From positions 62,001-126,000 of the forward strand of contig NZ_FUXA01000003.1 of NCBI RefSeq assembly GCF_900167085.1: 64,000 nt of DNA. The letters run 5' to 3'. The position numbers were made by a program, and so were the translations under genes. The notes under the pieces are model-generated. The model was given only the letters and a program-made list of their open reading frames with translations. It made no database searches and had not been told where the DNA came from. Within the stretch, counting starts at the first letter, position 1; each line of letters starts with the position of its first letter. Source of the stretch: Eubacterium ruminantium (GTDB taxonomy: Bacteria > Bacillota > Clostridia > Lachnospirales > Lachnospiraceae). Positions 52,162 to 62,217 of this stretch are shown here, in pieces.

Positions 52162-54591
52162 TTACTTAGCAACAATATTGATGATCTTTCCAGGAACATA
52201 TATTTCCTTGATTATTGTCTTTCCATCAAGTCTGTCACCAAGAGCTTCCTTACCAAGCGCGATAATAGTATCCTTATCAGCATCAGCAGGAACATCTACA
52301 GTTACTCTCGTCTTTCCTGAAACCTGTACAGGAAGTGTGATTGTATCAGCCTTAAGGTGAGCCTCGTCAAATTCAGGCCATTCTGTATGGAATACTGAAT
52401 CTGTACCGCCAAGCACCTCCCAAAGTTCCTCTCCAATATGAGGAGCAAATGGAGCAATAAGCTTAACCATTGTCTTAAGTGTTTCTTTATCTACACCTGT
52501 ACTCTTTGTAAGATCAACGAATTTGTTATTATATTCCATAAATGCAGAAATAACTGTATTTAAGTTGAAACTCTCAAGTCTCTGTGTAATATCTTTGATA
52601 AGTCCATGTCTAAGACGAAGAAGTTCAGGTGTCTCAGCAACATCTTTCTCCGCATTGTCGATTACCATTGAGTAGAATCTCTTGATAAATCTTGAGATAC
52701 CATCGATTCCGGCGTCATCCCAGATTGAATCAAGTTCAGGTGGACCAACAAAGAGTTCATAAAGTCTAAGTGCATCACAACCGTAATCATTTACGATATC
52801 ATCAGGAGAAACGATATTACCAAGTGACTTACTCATCTTGGTAGGCTTTCCTGTCTCTCTGTCTCTACCGCAGATCATTCCCTGATTGAAGAGCTTTGTA
52901 AATGGCTCATCAAATCCGACAACTCCAATGTCATGAAGGAACTTAGTATAGAATCTTGAATAAAGGAGATGAAGAACTGCATGCTCTACTCCACCGATAT
53001 ACATATCAACCGGAAGATACTTATCAGCCTTTTCCTTTGATACAAGTTCTTTATCATTATTTACATCAACATATCTGAGGAAGTACCATGATGATCCTGC
53101 CCACTGAGGCATTGTATTGGTCTCTCTCTTTGCAGGCTTACCACAGCAAGGACATGTTGTATTTACCCAACTGTCAATTGCAGCAAGAGGTGATTCACCT
53201 GTTCCTGTTGGTTCATATTTATCAACCTCAGGAAGCATAAGTGGAAGATCCTCTTCAGGTACAGGTACTGCACCACAATCAGGACAATGAATGATAGGAA
53301 TTGGTTCTCCCCAATATCTCTGACGTGAGAATACCCAGTCACGAAGCTTATAATTTGTTGTAGCCTTACCAAAGCCCTTCTCTTCAATGATATGAGGAGC
53401 TTCCTTCTTGAGGACAGCTGATTCCATACCATTCCACTCACCGGAATTGATCATAACTCCGGAAGCCTCTGTATAAGCCTCTGTCATATTTTCAATTTCC
53501 TTACCATCTTTACTGATAACCTGGATGATAGGAATATTAAACTTTTTAGCAAACTCAAAGTCTCTGTCATCATGAGCAGGAACGCACATGATAGCGCCTG
53601 TTCCGTAATCGGCAAGTACATAATCTGAAAGCCAGATTGGAATACGTGAACCGTTAAGCGGATTTATAGCATAGCTTCCTGTAAATACACCTGTCTTCTC
53701 ATGATCAGCCATACGGTCGATTGAAGAACGAAGTGATGTCTGATAGATATAATCATCTACAGCAGCCTTTGTTTCAGGTGTAGCAAGTTCTGCAGCAAGC
53801 TTATGTTCAGGAGCAAGCACCATAAATGTTGCTCCGTGAAGTGTATCAGGTCTTGTTGTATAAACTGTTATTGATTCATCTTTACCATCTATCTTGAAAT
53901 TAACTTCAGCACCTGTAGATTTACCAATCCACTCAGCCTGCATCTTCTTAACCTTTTCAGGCCAGTCAAGCTTATCAAGATCTGCAAGAAGTCTGTCTGC
54001 GTATGCTGTGATCTTTAACATCCACTGACGAAGATTCTTCTTTGTTACGTCAGCGCCGCAACGCTCACATTTACCTTCTTTAACTTCCTCATTTGCAAGA
54101 CCTGTCTTACATGAAGGACACCAGTTGATAGGCATTTCCTTCTCATATGCAAGTCCGTTCTTGAACATCTGAACAAATATCCACTGTGTCCACTTGAAAT
54201 AATCAGGATCTGTAGTATTTACTTCCATGTCCCAATCATAGATAGCAGCGATCTGCTTAATCTGCTTCTTGATGCTTGCAATATTTGCAGCAGTAGAAAT
54301 AGATGGATGAATACCATTCTTTATAGCATAATTTTCTGCAGGTAGTCCGAATGCATCCCAGCCCATAGGATGAATGACATATTTTCCATGCATGAGCTGA
54401 TATCTGCTCCATACATCGGATATAACATATCCTCTCCAATGTCCTACATGAAGTCCATTTCCTGACGGATATGGGAACATATCAAGACAATAATATTTTG
54501 GCTTAACACCATCATTAACATTTATTGGCTTTTCTTCCCATTTCTTAGTCCACTTGGCTTCGATTAATTTGTGATTATACTGGGTGCCCAT
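52162..54591 (-). CDS. leuS: leucine--tRNA ligase
   Basis: 809 residues, normal size for the bacterial enzyme. HIGH-type motif in PYPSGNGLHVGHWRGY, the CP1 editing domain with TTRPDTLHGATFMVLAPEH, zinc ribbon-like CPSCKTGLANEEV and CPCCGKPAKRE, the KMSKS loop in KMSKSLGN, and the anticodon-binding domain. It charges tRNA-Leu, including the one encoded at 61.5 kb. GGAGG precedes the ATG; no T-box leader is visible in the 62 bases before it. Confidence 0.98.
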   Translation of the reverse strand: MGTQYNHKLIEAKWTKKWEEKPINVNDGVKPKYYCLDMFPYPSGNGLHVGHWRGYVISDVWSRYQLMHGKYVIHPMGWDAFGLPAENYAIKNGIHPSISTAANIASIKKQIKQIAAIYDWDMEVNTTDPDYFKWTQWIFVQMFKNGLAYEKEMPINWCPSCKTGLANEEVKEGKCERCGADVTKKNLRQWMLKITAYADRLLADLDKLDWPEKVKKMQAEWIGKSTGAEVNFKIDGKDESITVYTTRPDTLHGATFMVLAPEHKLAAELATPETKAAVDDYIYQTSLRSSIDRMADHEKTGVFTGSYAINPLNGSRIPIWLSDYVLADYGTGAIMCVPAHDDRDFEFAKKFNIPIIQVISKDGKEIENMTEAYTEASGVMINSGEWNGMESAVLKKEAPHIIEEKGFGKATTNYKLRDWVFSRQRYWGEPIPIIHCPDCGAVPVPEEDLPLMLPEVDKYEPTGTGESPLAAIDSWVNTTCPCCGKPAKRETNTMPQWAGSSWYFLRYVDVNNDKELVSKEKADKYLPVDMYIGGVEHAVLHLLYSRFYTKFLHDIGVVGFDEPFTKLFNQGMICGRDRETGKPTKMSKSLGNIVSPDDIVNDYGCDALRLYELFVGPPELDSIWDDAGIDGISRFIKRFYSMVIDNAEKDVAETPELLRLRHGLIKDITQRLESFNLNTVISAFMEYNNKFVDLTKSTGVDKETLKTMVKLIAPFAPHIGEELWEVLGGTDSVFHTEWPEFDEAHLKADTITLPVQVSGKTRVTVDVPADADKDTIIALGKEALGDRLDGKTIIKEIYVPGKIINIVAK

Positions 54592-54653
54592 TTTAAACTT
54601 TCCTCCAACTTACTGATTTGATTTAGACATTCTACAATATTTCATATCAGATT

Positions 54654-55559
54654 TCAATAGATTTCGCCTGTAATAAGCCATGGCGAAGGCTGTGATACGA
54701 ATACACTGTTTTTGTCTGTCTTACTGATGGTTACCTGAGTAACCTCCATATTCTTTATATTATGTCTCTCGAATATATCCTTTATAGTACTGAGCACGTC
54801 AAGCTCAAGTGTGTAGATGACAAACTGCATCTTAGGATTCTTCGTGATGAGTCTTTCTATATCTTTCTCAAGATACTTGGTAGCAACAATAAATGAAAGT
54901 CTCGGAACCGGTATTTTCGCCAAAGAATCATCTGAAAGATCAGGAATGATATTTACGTTATGAAGGCCGAACTTAGCGACGTTCTCTTCCATTGTTTTCT
55001 GATCCTGCTCATTTGGCTCAACTGCGATAATAGTTCCTTCACTTGCTATTATAGCCGATTCTATAACAATACTTTCACCGCTTACAATCGCGATGGTATC
55101 ATGAGAATCAACTCCAAGCATGCTCATGATTATAGCTCTTATCTCATTTCCGACATATTTAACTGTTCCTTTACTGAAGAATTCATTCTTCATTCCGATA
55201 CGATACGATTCTCTTGTATTTTCATTGAGAATAAATACAACCGATGGTACCGTAAGCTTTTTATTTACAAGCTCAACGACTTTTGTATGCTTAATATTGT
55301 CATTAGGTATAAGGCCTTCTGCGAACCATACATCATAATCACCTATACCCTTTTCCCATAATTCATAGAACAGGTTCTCATGTGTTGAATCCGCAAATAT
55401 CATTACTCTCTTATGTGTTTCTATCGTCGGGATGATATTCTTCTCTTTCCCGCATATATTCATAAGTTTGATCTTCTCAGGACTTGTCTCCATAAAATCC
55501 GCAAAATAAGCGGTCCACGCAAGCATCTCTTTGTTGTTGTAAGCTGTTCTTGTTGACAT
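54654..55559 (-). CDS. degenerate CbiE/CbiT-like methyltransferase-fold protein
   Basis: 301 residues. The N-terminal half resembles CbiE (a GIGDYDVWFAEGLIP segment); the middle resembles the CbiE-CbiT junction (FFSKGTVKYVGNEIRAIIMS), and the C-terminal half the CbiT SAM-binding fold (AIVSGESIVIESAIIASE, IIAVEPNEQDQKTM). The glycine-rich SAM loop of CbiT (DVGAGSGS type) has become IAIVSGESIVIES, so binding may be lost. No cobalamin gene lies nearby. It is between leuS and an AI-2E permease; strong GGAGG before the ATG. Function unknown. Confidence 0.72.
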   Translation of the reverse strand: MSTRTAYNNKEMLAWTAYFADFMETSPEKIKLMNICGKEKNIIPTIETHKRVMIFADSTHENLFYELWEKGIGDYDVWFAEGLIPNDNIKHTKVVELVNKKLTVPSVVFILNENTRESYRIGMKNEFFSKGTVKYVGNEIRAIIMSMLGVDSHDTIAIVSGESIVIESAIIASEGTIIAVEPNEQDQKTMEENVAKFGLHNVNIIPDLSDDSLAKIPVPRLSFIVATKYLEKDIERLITKNPKMQFVIYTLELDVLSTIKDIFERHNIKNMEVTQVTISKTDKNSVFVSQPSPWLITGEIY

Positions 55560-55612
55560 AGTAACCCTCCTCCCGGCATCGCGAGACTTAAACAGTATAA
55601 AATAATCAGCGA

Positions 55613-57340
55613 TTACTCGTTAGTCTCCGATTTTCCGTTCTCTTTTTTCTGTCCGTTTTTGTGTCCGGATTGGTTTCTTGTTTCGTTAGTTTTATTATTC
55701 TTTGGTTTAACGTTCTGAACTCTTTTTACATTCTGCTCAGATACATTATTTGTTTTTAACTGATCATTATTCTTTCTGACATTCGAAGACTTATTCTTAT
55801 CATTTTTATTTTCACCGGTTCTATTTTCTCCGGTTCTATTTTCACTGTTTTTATTTTCATTATTTCGGTTCTGTTTTTTCTTTAGATACTCATTATACTG
55901 ACTTGCAGCTCTTTCCTTAACAACTGCCATTTCTTCAATAGCCTTAGCTTTCTCATCATTGATCTTGTCGCCGATATTCATACCGACTTTCTCTCTGATA
56001 TTTTCTCTTGTGGCCATGATATCTTTAGACTTTCTGTTGCCCATTTTTTTATTCTGTTTTCTGGAACGTCTGTCATTTCCTGAAGAAATGCGTCTCTTGG
56101 TCCTTATCGGATTACCTTCTTCATCAAAGCCATGCAGCGTCAGATAATAATCCGTATTATTCGTCAGTCCCTGTTTCTTCAGCTTGCTGTCGATGATCAC
56201 ATTAACAAGTGCATAAATACATGCAAATACAGGTACGCCCAGAAGCATTCCCATGAAGCTGAAGAGGTTTCCTCCTACAAGGATTGCAACCATTACCCAA
56301 AGTCCTGAAAGACCTGTTGAATCTCCAAGGATAAGTGGTCCAAGGATATTTCCGTCGATCTGCTGAAGGATGAGGATGAATATAACGAAGACAAGACACT
56401 TGATAGGATCCGCAACAAGTATCAGGAGCGCACAAGGAACCGCTCCGATAAACGGTCCGAAGAAAGGAATGATATTGGTTATTCCGACTGTAACACTTAC
56501 GAGGATTGCATAAGGCATATCAACGCAGAGGCAGAATATAGCACAGATAATACCAATGATCATCGAATCAAGGATCTTTCCGTCAATAAATCCACCGAAT
56601 ACATTATTTACAAATGATAAAGAATCAAGGACAACTGTTCCTTTTTTCTTCTTAAATACACCATATATCATCTTCTTACCGTTAGCAGACAATCTCTCTT
56701 TGCTGTAGAGAATATATGCTGCGATGATGATACCTACGAAGAAGTTAAATACAAACTTAACACCACCGATGATACCTGATGAAATCTTCACAACAATGGT
56801 ATCGATATTCGGAAGAAGTTTATTTACCATGATCTTCACAAGGTTATCCTGGATCTTATCAAGATTATTACTTACAGTCTCGTAGATATTTGGATATTTC
56901 TTAAGGAATGAAAGATTCTTTAACCATGTTTTTGCTTTATCGATGTATGTAGGAATTTCATTTGAGAGCATTGTTATACTCTTCTGAAGTTCCGGAATAA
57001 GCACGATAAGAAGTCCAAATATGATAGAGAGAAGGAAAATAAGTGAAAATGCAACAGCAAGAGTATTCGCAATCTTAACTGCAGTCATCTTCTTCTCTTC
57101 ACCTAATACTTTAATGAAAAACTTTGAAAATACACCTTTAAGAAAATTCATTACAGGCATTAACAGAAATGCTATTACACATCCCATAATGATCGGTGTG
57201 AAGGCCCCTATTATAGTGCCAAGAAAATCAAGAACACCGGGCAGTCTTCCGAGTATTACATAAAATGCAACTACCAGGCATAATGATATTGTTAATATCG
57301 AACATTTTTTCCAGTCATCTTTATTCCATCTATTACTCAA
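55613..57340 (-). CDS. AI-2E family permease with charged C-terminal tail
   Basis: 575 residues from a TTG at 57340, nine bases after GAGG; an earlier in-frame TTG at 57355 overlaps that site. About eight transmembrane helices, including LILVADPIKCLVFVIF and the conserved NIIPFFGPFIGAVPCALL segment, are typical of TqsA/PerM-like proteins. The C-terminal ~170 residues are basic and Asn/Lys-rich, with GENRTGENKN repeats, and not seen in the usual ~350-residue family members. The substrate is unknown. Confidence 0.88.
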   Translation of the reverse strand: MSNRWNKDDWKKCSILTISLCLVVAFYVILGRLPGVLDFLGTIIGAFTPIIMGCVIAFLLMPVMNFLKGVFSKFFIKVLGEEKKMTAVKIANTLAVAFSLIFLLSIIFGLLIVLIPELQKSITMLSNEIPTYIDKAKTWLKNLSFLKKYPNIYETVSNNLDKIQDNLVKIMVNKLLPNIDTIVVKISSGIIGGVKFVFNFFVGIIIAAYILYSKERLSANGKKMIYGVFKKKKGTVVLDSLSFVNNVFGGFIDGKILDSMIIGIICAIFCLCVDMPYAILVSVTVGITNIIPFFGPFIGAVPCALLILVADPIKCLVFVIFILILQQIDGNILGPLILGDSTGLSGLWVMVAILVGGNLFSFMGMLLGVPVFACIYALVNVIIDSKLKKQGLTNNTDYYLTLHGFDEEGNPIRTKRRISSGNDRRSRKQNKKMGNRKSKDIMATRENIREKVGMNIGDKINDEKAKAIEEMAVVKERAASQYNEYLKKKQNRNNENKNSENRTGENRTGENKNDKNKSSNVRKNNDQLKTNNVSEQNVKRVQNVKPKNNKTNETRNQSGHKNGQKKENGKSETNE

Positions 57341-57404
57341 TTTATCGCACCTCAACCAGTTAGTATTCTTATCATTTTGTAAAGATGTAAACTTCTAACC
57401 CCCA

Positions 57405-57450
57405 CAAAGAAATAAGTCATGAGCAAAAAAACACACTCATGACTTATGAT
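57405..57450 (-). terminator. terminator of the pot operon
   Basis: A perfect 12-base stem (ATAAGTCATGAG and CTCATGACTTAT) with a 12-base loop that contains seven T; followed by TTCTTTG on the minus strand. It lies 67 bases beyond the PotC-PotD stop. Confidence 0.75.
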
Positions 57451-57513
57451 AGCACAATTACATTGATTTTTAAATGGTATTATCTCGATTATTTAAAAAA
57501 TTATAAATATTTT

Positions 57514-59349
57514 TTATTTGCTATAGGCTTTGACTTTTGTCCACAAATCCGCAAATTTGCTCTTAAGTTTGCTGTCCTGATATCTGAACACCTCATTCTT
57601 CTCTTTACCGAATCCCGGTGTGTATGATGATATTCCTTCGTATTCAGTCTCAGCAAGTTCATCTGCAACATCCTTTAAAGGAGATGTATACCCGACATAA
57701 GTAGAATTGGCAAGCGCATTGTCATATTCATACATAAAGCTGATGAATCTATAAGCAAGATCATCATCACTGCAACTCTTTGTTATGACCATACCGTCGC
57801 ACCATTCATTGGTTCCCTGATCCGGTTCATAATATCCCATATCAGGATTCTCGGACATGATATATGCCGCATCACCTGAATAAACAACCGCAAGGGCCTT
57901 ATTTCCGGAAATCATATTATCTATAACATCATCTCCCGCATAAACAACGTCCATCTTATCATTTTGATCTATAAGCCAGTTATAAGCTTCTTCAATCTCA
58001 GACATATCAGATGTATTCATCGAATATCCGCAGGCCTTTAAAGCCACCATAAATGCATCTCTTTCCGAATCATACATATAAATGTTGCCTTTATATTTTT
58101 CATTTTTCAAAACTTCCCAGCCGCTCTTTAAATCCTCTTCGTCAACAATGGTCTTATCGTAAAGTATGCCGACCGTTCCGACGAAATAAGGTGCGGAATA
58201 AACATTTCCGGGATCGTACGCAAGATCCATAATGTCAGGATTAAGCCCATCTGCGCCCTCTATCCTGCCCCAGTCAAGAGGCTTGATTATATCTTCCTTC
58301 TTAAGCTTTTCTATCATGTAATCCGAAGGAATTAAGATATCATACTCAGCACCGCTCTTAATCTTGGTATACATACTTTCATTTGAGTCGAAGGTCTCAT
58401 AGACTATCTTGCAATCATTTTCACGTTCAAACTTTTCCAGGAGATCTGTATCTATATACTCACCGGCATTATATACTTTAAGCGTCTTACTGTTACTTCC
58501 GAGTCCGGAGAAGATCATTGTTCCAAGGGCAGCCACGACAAGAACCGCAAATACTTTCTTCATCGTATTCTTCAGCATCGCAGGCATAACATTTATGATT
58601 ATCAGAAGTATAGCGATAACGAGAATAACTATGGTTGAAAGCGCATTGATAGTCGGATTTGTACGTTTTGTCATATTGTAAACAGTGATGGAAATATTTG
58701 ATACTCCGTTTCCTGTTACAAAGTATGAAACCACAAAGTCGTCAAATGACATTGTAAATGCCAGGAGCACACCTGCATAAATTCCGTCTTTAAGCATCGG
58801 AAGGATGACTTTTGTAAGAGCCTGAAATGGTGTCGCCCCAAGATCCATGGCTGCATTTGCAAGTGCAGGATCAAGATTCCTTACTTTAGGATAAACGCTT
58901 GTGATCACATATGGAGTACAAAATGCCACATGCGAAAGAAGCATTGTAAGATATCCCTTCTCCATTCCGATCGAAGAAAAAAGTATCATAAGTCCAATGG
59001 CCGTAACAATGTCCGGGTTCATAATCGGAATATTATTTATATTTTTAATTGTCTCCCTTAAAACCTTCCTGCTTTTTGAAAGCCCGATGGCTGTCAGAGT
59101 TCCGAGAACAGTTGAAATGATCGTCGCAAATATCGCTATTGTGATTGATACATAAACCGCCTTCATGATGGAACCGTTGTGTATAAGGCTGCCGTACCAT
59201 CTAAGGGAAAATCCCTGCATCTTAGTAAGTGACTTTGATGAGTTAAATGAAAATATCATCGTCACAACTATCGGAAGGTAGAGGAAAAGAAAACAAATAG
59301 CTATATATAATGCAGACAATACCCTGCCTTTCCTTTTTGTCTTCATCAT
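57514..59349 (-). CDS. potCD: polyamine ABC transporter PotC-PotD fusion
   Basis: 611 residues. Residues 1 to ~265 are the PotC permease (six helices, the DLGATPFQALTKVILP coupling motif). Residues ~270-290 form a linking helix, followed by the PotD substrate-binding protein (LKVYNAGEYIDTDLLEKF, YDILIPSDYMIEKL, SAPYFVGTVGILY). The binding protein is thus tethered to the permease instead of free or lipid-anchored. Such fusions occur in several Firmicutes. Start overlaps the potB stop by four bases. Confidence 0.95.
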   Translation of the reverse strand: MMKTKRKGRVLSALYIAICFLFLYLPIVVTMIFSFNSSKSLTKMQGFSLRWYGSLIHNGSIMKAVYVSITIAIFATIISTVLGTLTAIGLSKSRKVLRETIKNINNIPIMNPDIVTAIGLMILFSSIGMEKGYLTMLLSHVAFCTPYVITSVYPKVRNLDPALANAAMDLGATPFQALTKVILPMLKDGIYAGVLLAFTMSFDDFVVSYFVTGNGVSNISITVYNMTKRTNPTINALSTIVILVIAILLIIINVMPAMLKNTMKKVFAVLVVAALGTMIFSGLGSNSKTLKVYNAGEYIDTDLLEKFERENDCKIVYETFDSNESMYTKIKSGAEYDILIPSDYMIEKLKKEDIIKPLDWGRIEGADGLNPDIMDLAYDPGNVYSAPYFVGTVGILYDKTIVDEEDLKSGWEVLKNEKYKGNIYMYDSERDAFMVALKACGYSMNTSDMSEIEEAYNWLIDQNDKMDVVYAGDDVIDNMISGNKALAVVYSGDAAYIMSENPDMGYYEPDQGTNEWCDGMVITKSCSDDDLAYRFISFMYEYDNALANSTYVGYTSPLKDVADELAETEYEGISSYTPGFGKEKNEVFRYQDSKLKSKFADLWTKVKAYSK

Positions 59350-60173
59350 TCTTCCTCCTTCTCTTCTTTGTCAATCTTCTTCATAACAGTCATTCCGACA
59401 AGGATTATGAAAGCGAGGATTATTGAAATGGCACTTCCGAAATTCCAGTTACCTACAGAAATAAACTGATTCTCGATAAGATTACCGATCAACATGTACT
59501 GTCCGCCGCCAAGGAGCTTTGGAATTACGAATGTTGAAATAGAAAGAAGGAATGTCATCATGATTCCATTTAAAACACCCGGAATGGACATTTTAAATGT
59601 CACCTTCCAGAAAGTCTGGATCTTATTTGCACCAAGGTCATGTGATGCCTCTATAAGTGACGGATCAATCTTTCTTATGCTTGTATGGATAGGAATTACC
59701 ATAAACGGCAGAAGGTCCGTTACAAGTCCGAGTATAACCGCAAAATCCGTATACATTAGATTTAAAGGTTTAAAGCCCATCCATTTAAGAAATGTATTGA
59801 TGAGGCCGTTATCGGAAAGCATACTGATCCATGCATAAGTTCTAAGAAGCGTATTGATCCACATCGGTATCGTAACAAGCAGAATAAGGAGGTTCTGAAC
59901 CTTCTCACTCTTTTTACTGATGAAATATGCAAGGGCATAACCGAACACAAAACAAATAACGACTGATATAAGTCCAAGTACCAAGGACCTTTTCAGCACA
60001 TTCAGATATATAGGTTCACCTATCTTCTTAAAGTTGTCCCAGGTAAAACTGATATTTACAAGATCATTTCCACCTGTTGTAACAGAATAAAGCATAATAA
60101 GCAGGATAGGCACTACGATAATGATAAAAGCCCAGACTATATAAGGCCTTACCAGTTTAACAAAATGTCTCAC
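59346..60173 (-). CDS. potB: spermidine/putrescine ABC transporter permease
   Basis: 275 residues, GTG start right after AAGGAGGACAAC. Six hydrophobic helices and the EAA-type loop ASHDLGANKIQTFWKVTF. Partner permease of PotC in the polyamine importer. Gap to potA is 10 bases. Confidence 0.95.
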   Translation of the reverse strand: MRHFVKLVRPYIVWAFIIIVVPILLIMLYSVTTGGNDLVNISFTWDNFKKIGEPIYLNVLKRSLVLGLISVVICFVFGYALAYFISKKSEKVQNLLILLVTIPMWINTLLRTYAWISMLSDNGLINTFLKWMGFKPLNLMYTDFAVILGLVTDLLPFMVIPIHTSIRKIDPSLIEASHDLGANKIQTFWKVTFKMSIPGVLNGIMMTFLLSISTFVIPKLLGGGQYMLIGNLIENQFISVGNWNFGSAISIILAFIILVGMTVMKKIDKEEKEEE

Positions 60174-60183
60174 GTTGTCCTCC

Positions 60184-61233
60184 TTACTGTACCCAGTCCA
60201 TTCTGTACATTACATGAATATCATCCGGTCCAAACTTAAGTCCGACTTTAAGCCCCTGCTCAAAATAATCCGTAGTATGAATAAGATATTCTCTATGTTC
60301 TGTCTCTACGACTATCTCATGATGCACACCCTTAAATACTATAGATTTAACAGTTCCCTTAAGACTGCTTTCTTCCGGCTTGACTATATCTATATCTTCA
60401 GGTCTTATAACGACCTCAACATCTTCATTTTCCTTAAATCCTTTATCAACGCATTCGAAATCGATTCCGTCAAAATTAACAAGAAGGTCCTTCTTCATAA
60501 CAGCTTCGATGATATTTGATTCACCGATGAAGCTGGCAACAAAGCGGTTCTCCGGCTCGTTATAAATATCTTCCGGCGTACCAACCTGCTGAATGATTCC
60601 TTCATTCATAACAACAACTGTATCTGACATAGAAAGAGCCTCCTCCTGGTCATGAGTTACGAATATGAAAGTAATTCCAACTTCTTTCTGAATCTTCTTA
60701 AGTTCTGTCTGCATGTCCTTACGAAGTCTTGCATCCAGCGCTCCTAATGGCTCATCAAGAAGAAGCACCTTAGGTTCATTTACGAGAGCCCTTGCTATAG
60801 CTACTCGCTGCTGCTGTCCACCCGAAAGACTTGTAACATCTCTCTTCTCAAAGCCTGAAAGACCTACAAGGTCAAGCATTTTTGTAACTTTATGCTCTAT
60901 TATCTTTTTATCCGTTTTCTTGATATTAAGACCAAATGCAATATTGTCATATACATTCAAAAACGGAAAAAGTGCATATTTCTGAAATACTGTATTTACT
61001 TCTCTTTTGTATGAAGGGATCTGTGATATATCTATACCATCAAATAGAATCTCTCCGCCGCTTGGATCATCAAATCCTGCAATGATTCGAAGAGTTGTTG
61101 TCTTTCCACATCCGGAAGGTCCGAGAAGTGTCAGAAATTCATTTCTGTGAATTATCAGGTCTATACCCTTTAAAACCTGCTGATCTCCAAAGTTTTTGGT
61201 AAGTCCTTTAAGTTCAATTAATGCATCATCCAT
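60184..61233 (-). CDS. potA: spermidine/putrescine ABC transporter ATP-binding protein
   Basis: 349 residues. Walker [11 protein letters not shown]-loop [10 protein letters not shown], signature [15 protein letters not shown], Walker [17 protein letters not shown] and the C-terminal TOBE domain (~265-345) are complete. First gene of potA-potB-potCD; it powers polyamine uptake. Confidence 0.97.
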   Translation of the reverse strand: MDDALIELKGLTKNFGDQQVLKGIDLIIHRNEFLTLLGPSGCGKTTTLRIIAGFDDPSGGEILFDGIDISQIPSYKREVNTVFQKYALFPFLNVYDNIAFGLNIKKTDKKIIEHKVTKMLDLVGLSGFEKRDVTSLSGGQQQRVAIARALVNEPKVLLLDEPLGALDARLRKDMQTELKKIQKEVGITFIFVTHDQEEALSMSDTVVVMNEGIIQQVGTPEDIYNEPENRFVASFIGESNIIEAVMKKDLLVNFDGIDFECVDKGFKENEDVEVVIRPEDIDIVKPEESSLKGTVKSIVFKGVHHEIVVETEHREYLIHTTDYFEQGLKVGLKFGPDDIHVMYRMDWVQ

Positions 61234-61470
61234 TTTATAGCCCTTTCCCTTAAATCAAAATAGAATCGATGAATGGATAGTAATAAATTGTACTACCTAT
61301 GTCAACACTATTTTACAAAAGGCTCTGAAGCCTTATAGAATATAGATTTGTCATACCCCATTTTATACCCCATAACCATAATATTAAGGCATATTTTGTC
61401 AGATTATGACAGACTATGACAGATAGAATGAAGGATAAGAAAATAACGTGTTTTCTAAGCTTTAGGCAAC
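61234..61470. other. intergenic DNA 3' of the tRNA-Leu end with TGACAG repeats
   Basis: No gene is visible. Three close copies of a TGACAG/ATTATGACA motif (about 61400-61425) and a further copy inside the tRNA terminator occur, along with the direct repeat TACCCCATTTTATACCCCAT near 61358. These lie just outside the 3' end of tRNA-Leu, a common place for integrase attachment sites; no integrase is present. Integration scar is a hypothesis only. Confidence 0.35.
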
Positions 61471-61501
61471 AAAAAAGGCTTGTCACAGATTATGACAAAC
61501 C
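61471..61501 (-). terminator. terminator of the tRNA operon
   Basis: Minus-strand GGTTTGTCA pairs with TGACAAGCC (one G-U) around seven bases, followed by TTTTTT, 16 bases after the tRNA-Leu 3' end. Confidence 0.9.
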
Positions 61502-61516
61502 TTGATAAAATATAAG

Positions 61517-61598
61517 TGCGGATAACAGGAGTTGAACCTGCACGGGATTCCCCACTAGAACCTAAATCTAGCGCGTCTGCCAATTCCGCCATATCCGC
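61517..61598 (-). tRNA. tRNA-Leu (UAG)
   Basis: 82 bases. Acceptor GCGGATA pairs with TATCCGC, discriminator A. The anticodon loop TTTAGGT reads CUN leucine codons. TGCAGGTTCAACTCCTG is the T arm. The length fits the variable arm of tRNA-Leu. Last tRNA of the operon. Confidence 0.96.
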
Positions 61599-61652
61599 TT
61601 ATAAAAATAATATAAGCGAAAACCTCATGATTTCCGCTTCTATATATATTAA

Positions 61653-61725
61653 TGAGCCACGCGGGACTCGAACCCGCGACAACTTGATTAAAAGTCAAGT
61701 GCTCTACCACCTGAGCTAGTAGCCC
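61653..61725 (-). tRNA. tRNA-Lys (UUU)
   Basis: 73 bases. GGGCTAC pairs with GTGGCTC with two G-U pairs; anticodon loop CTTTTAA; T arm CGCGGGTTCGAGTCCCGCG. Confidence 0.97.
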
Positions 61726-61776
61726 ATATAAAAACGCACCGTTATTAAATGGTACGATGTTATTAAATTAAAAAAA

Positions 61777-61848
61777 CTGGACTAGTTGGATTCGAACCAA
61801 CGAATGCAGGAGTCAAAGTCCTGTGCCTTACCGCTTGGCTATAGCCCA
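61777..61848 (-). tRNA. tRNA-Gln (UUG)
   Basis: 72 bases. TGGGCTA pairs with TAGTCCA (one G-U), discriminator G; anticodon loop CTTTGAC; T arm GTTGGTTCGAATCCAAC. Confidence 0.97.
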
Positions 61849-61884
61849 ATATGGAAGGCTATCAGTAGGACCTTCATAAAACAG

Positions 61885-61959
61885 GGTGGGTAGAGGGACT
61901 TGAACCCTCGGCCTCCAGAGCCACAATCTGGCGCGCTAGCCAACTGCGCCATACCCACC
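61885..61959 (-). tRNA. tRNA-His (GUG)
   Basis: 75 bases counting the extra 5' G (position -1) opposite discriminator C, which is the hallmark of tRNA-His. Acceptor GTGGGTA/TACCCAC; anticodon loop ATTGTGG. Confidence 0.97.
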
Positions 61960-61997
61960 ATAATATGAAAGATCAATAAATCTGTTCATATAAAAAA

Positions 61998-62071
<74 letters not shown>

Positions 62072-62116
62072 ATTTGTGTCTCACAAAAATGCTTATATGC
62101 ATTTTCGCAAGTAAAA

Positions 62117-62187
62117 AGCGGGTGATGGGAATCGAACCCACGTATCCAGCTTGGAAGGCTGGTGTTCTACCATTGAACTACACCCGC
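62117..62187 (-). tRNA. tRNA-Gly (UCC)
   Basis: 71 bases. GCGGGTG pairs with CACCCGC; anticodon loop CTTCCAA; T arm GTGGGTTCGATTCCCAT. Confidence 0.97.
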
Positions 62188-62217
62188 ATATTATATATAT
62201 ATGCTTTTGTATTAGCG

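Noticed and set aside
54592-54653. T-box riboswitch before leuS
   Set aside because: Only 62 bases between genes and no T-box core sequence; too short for a T-box.
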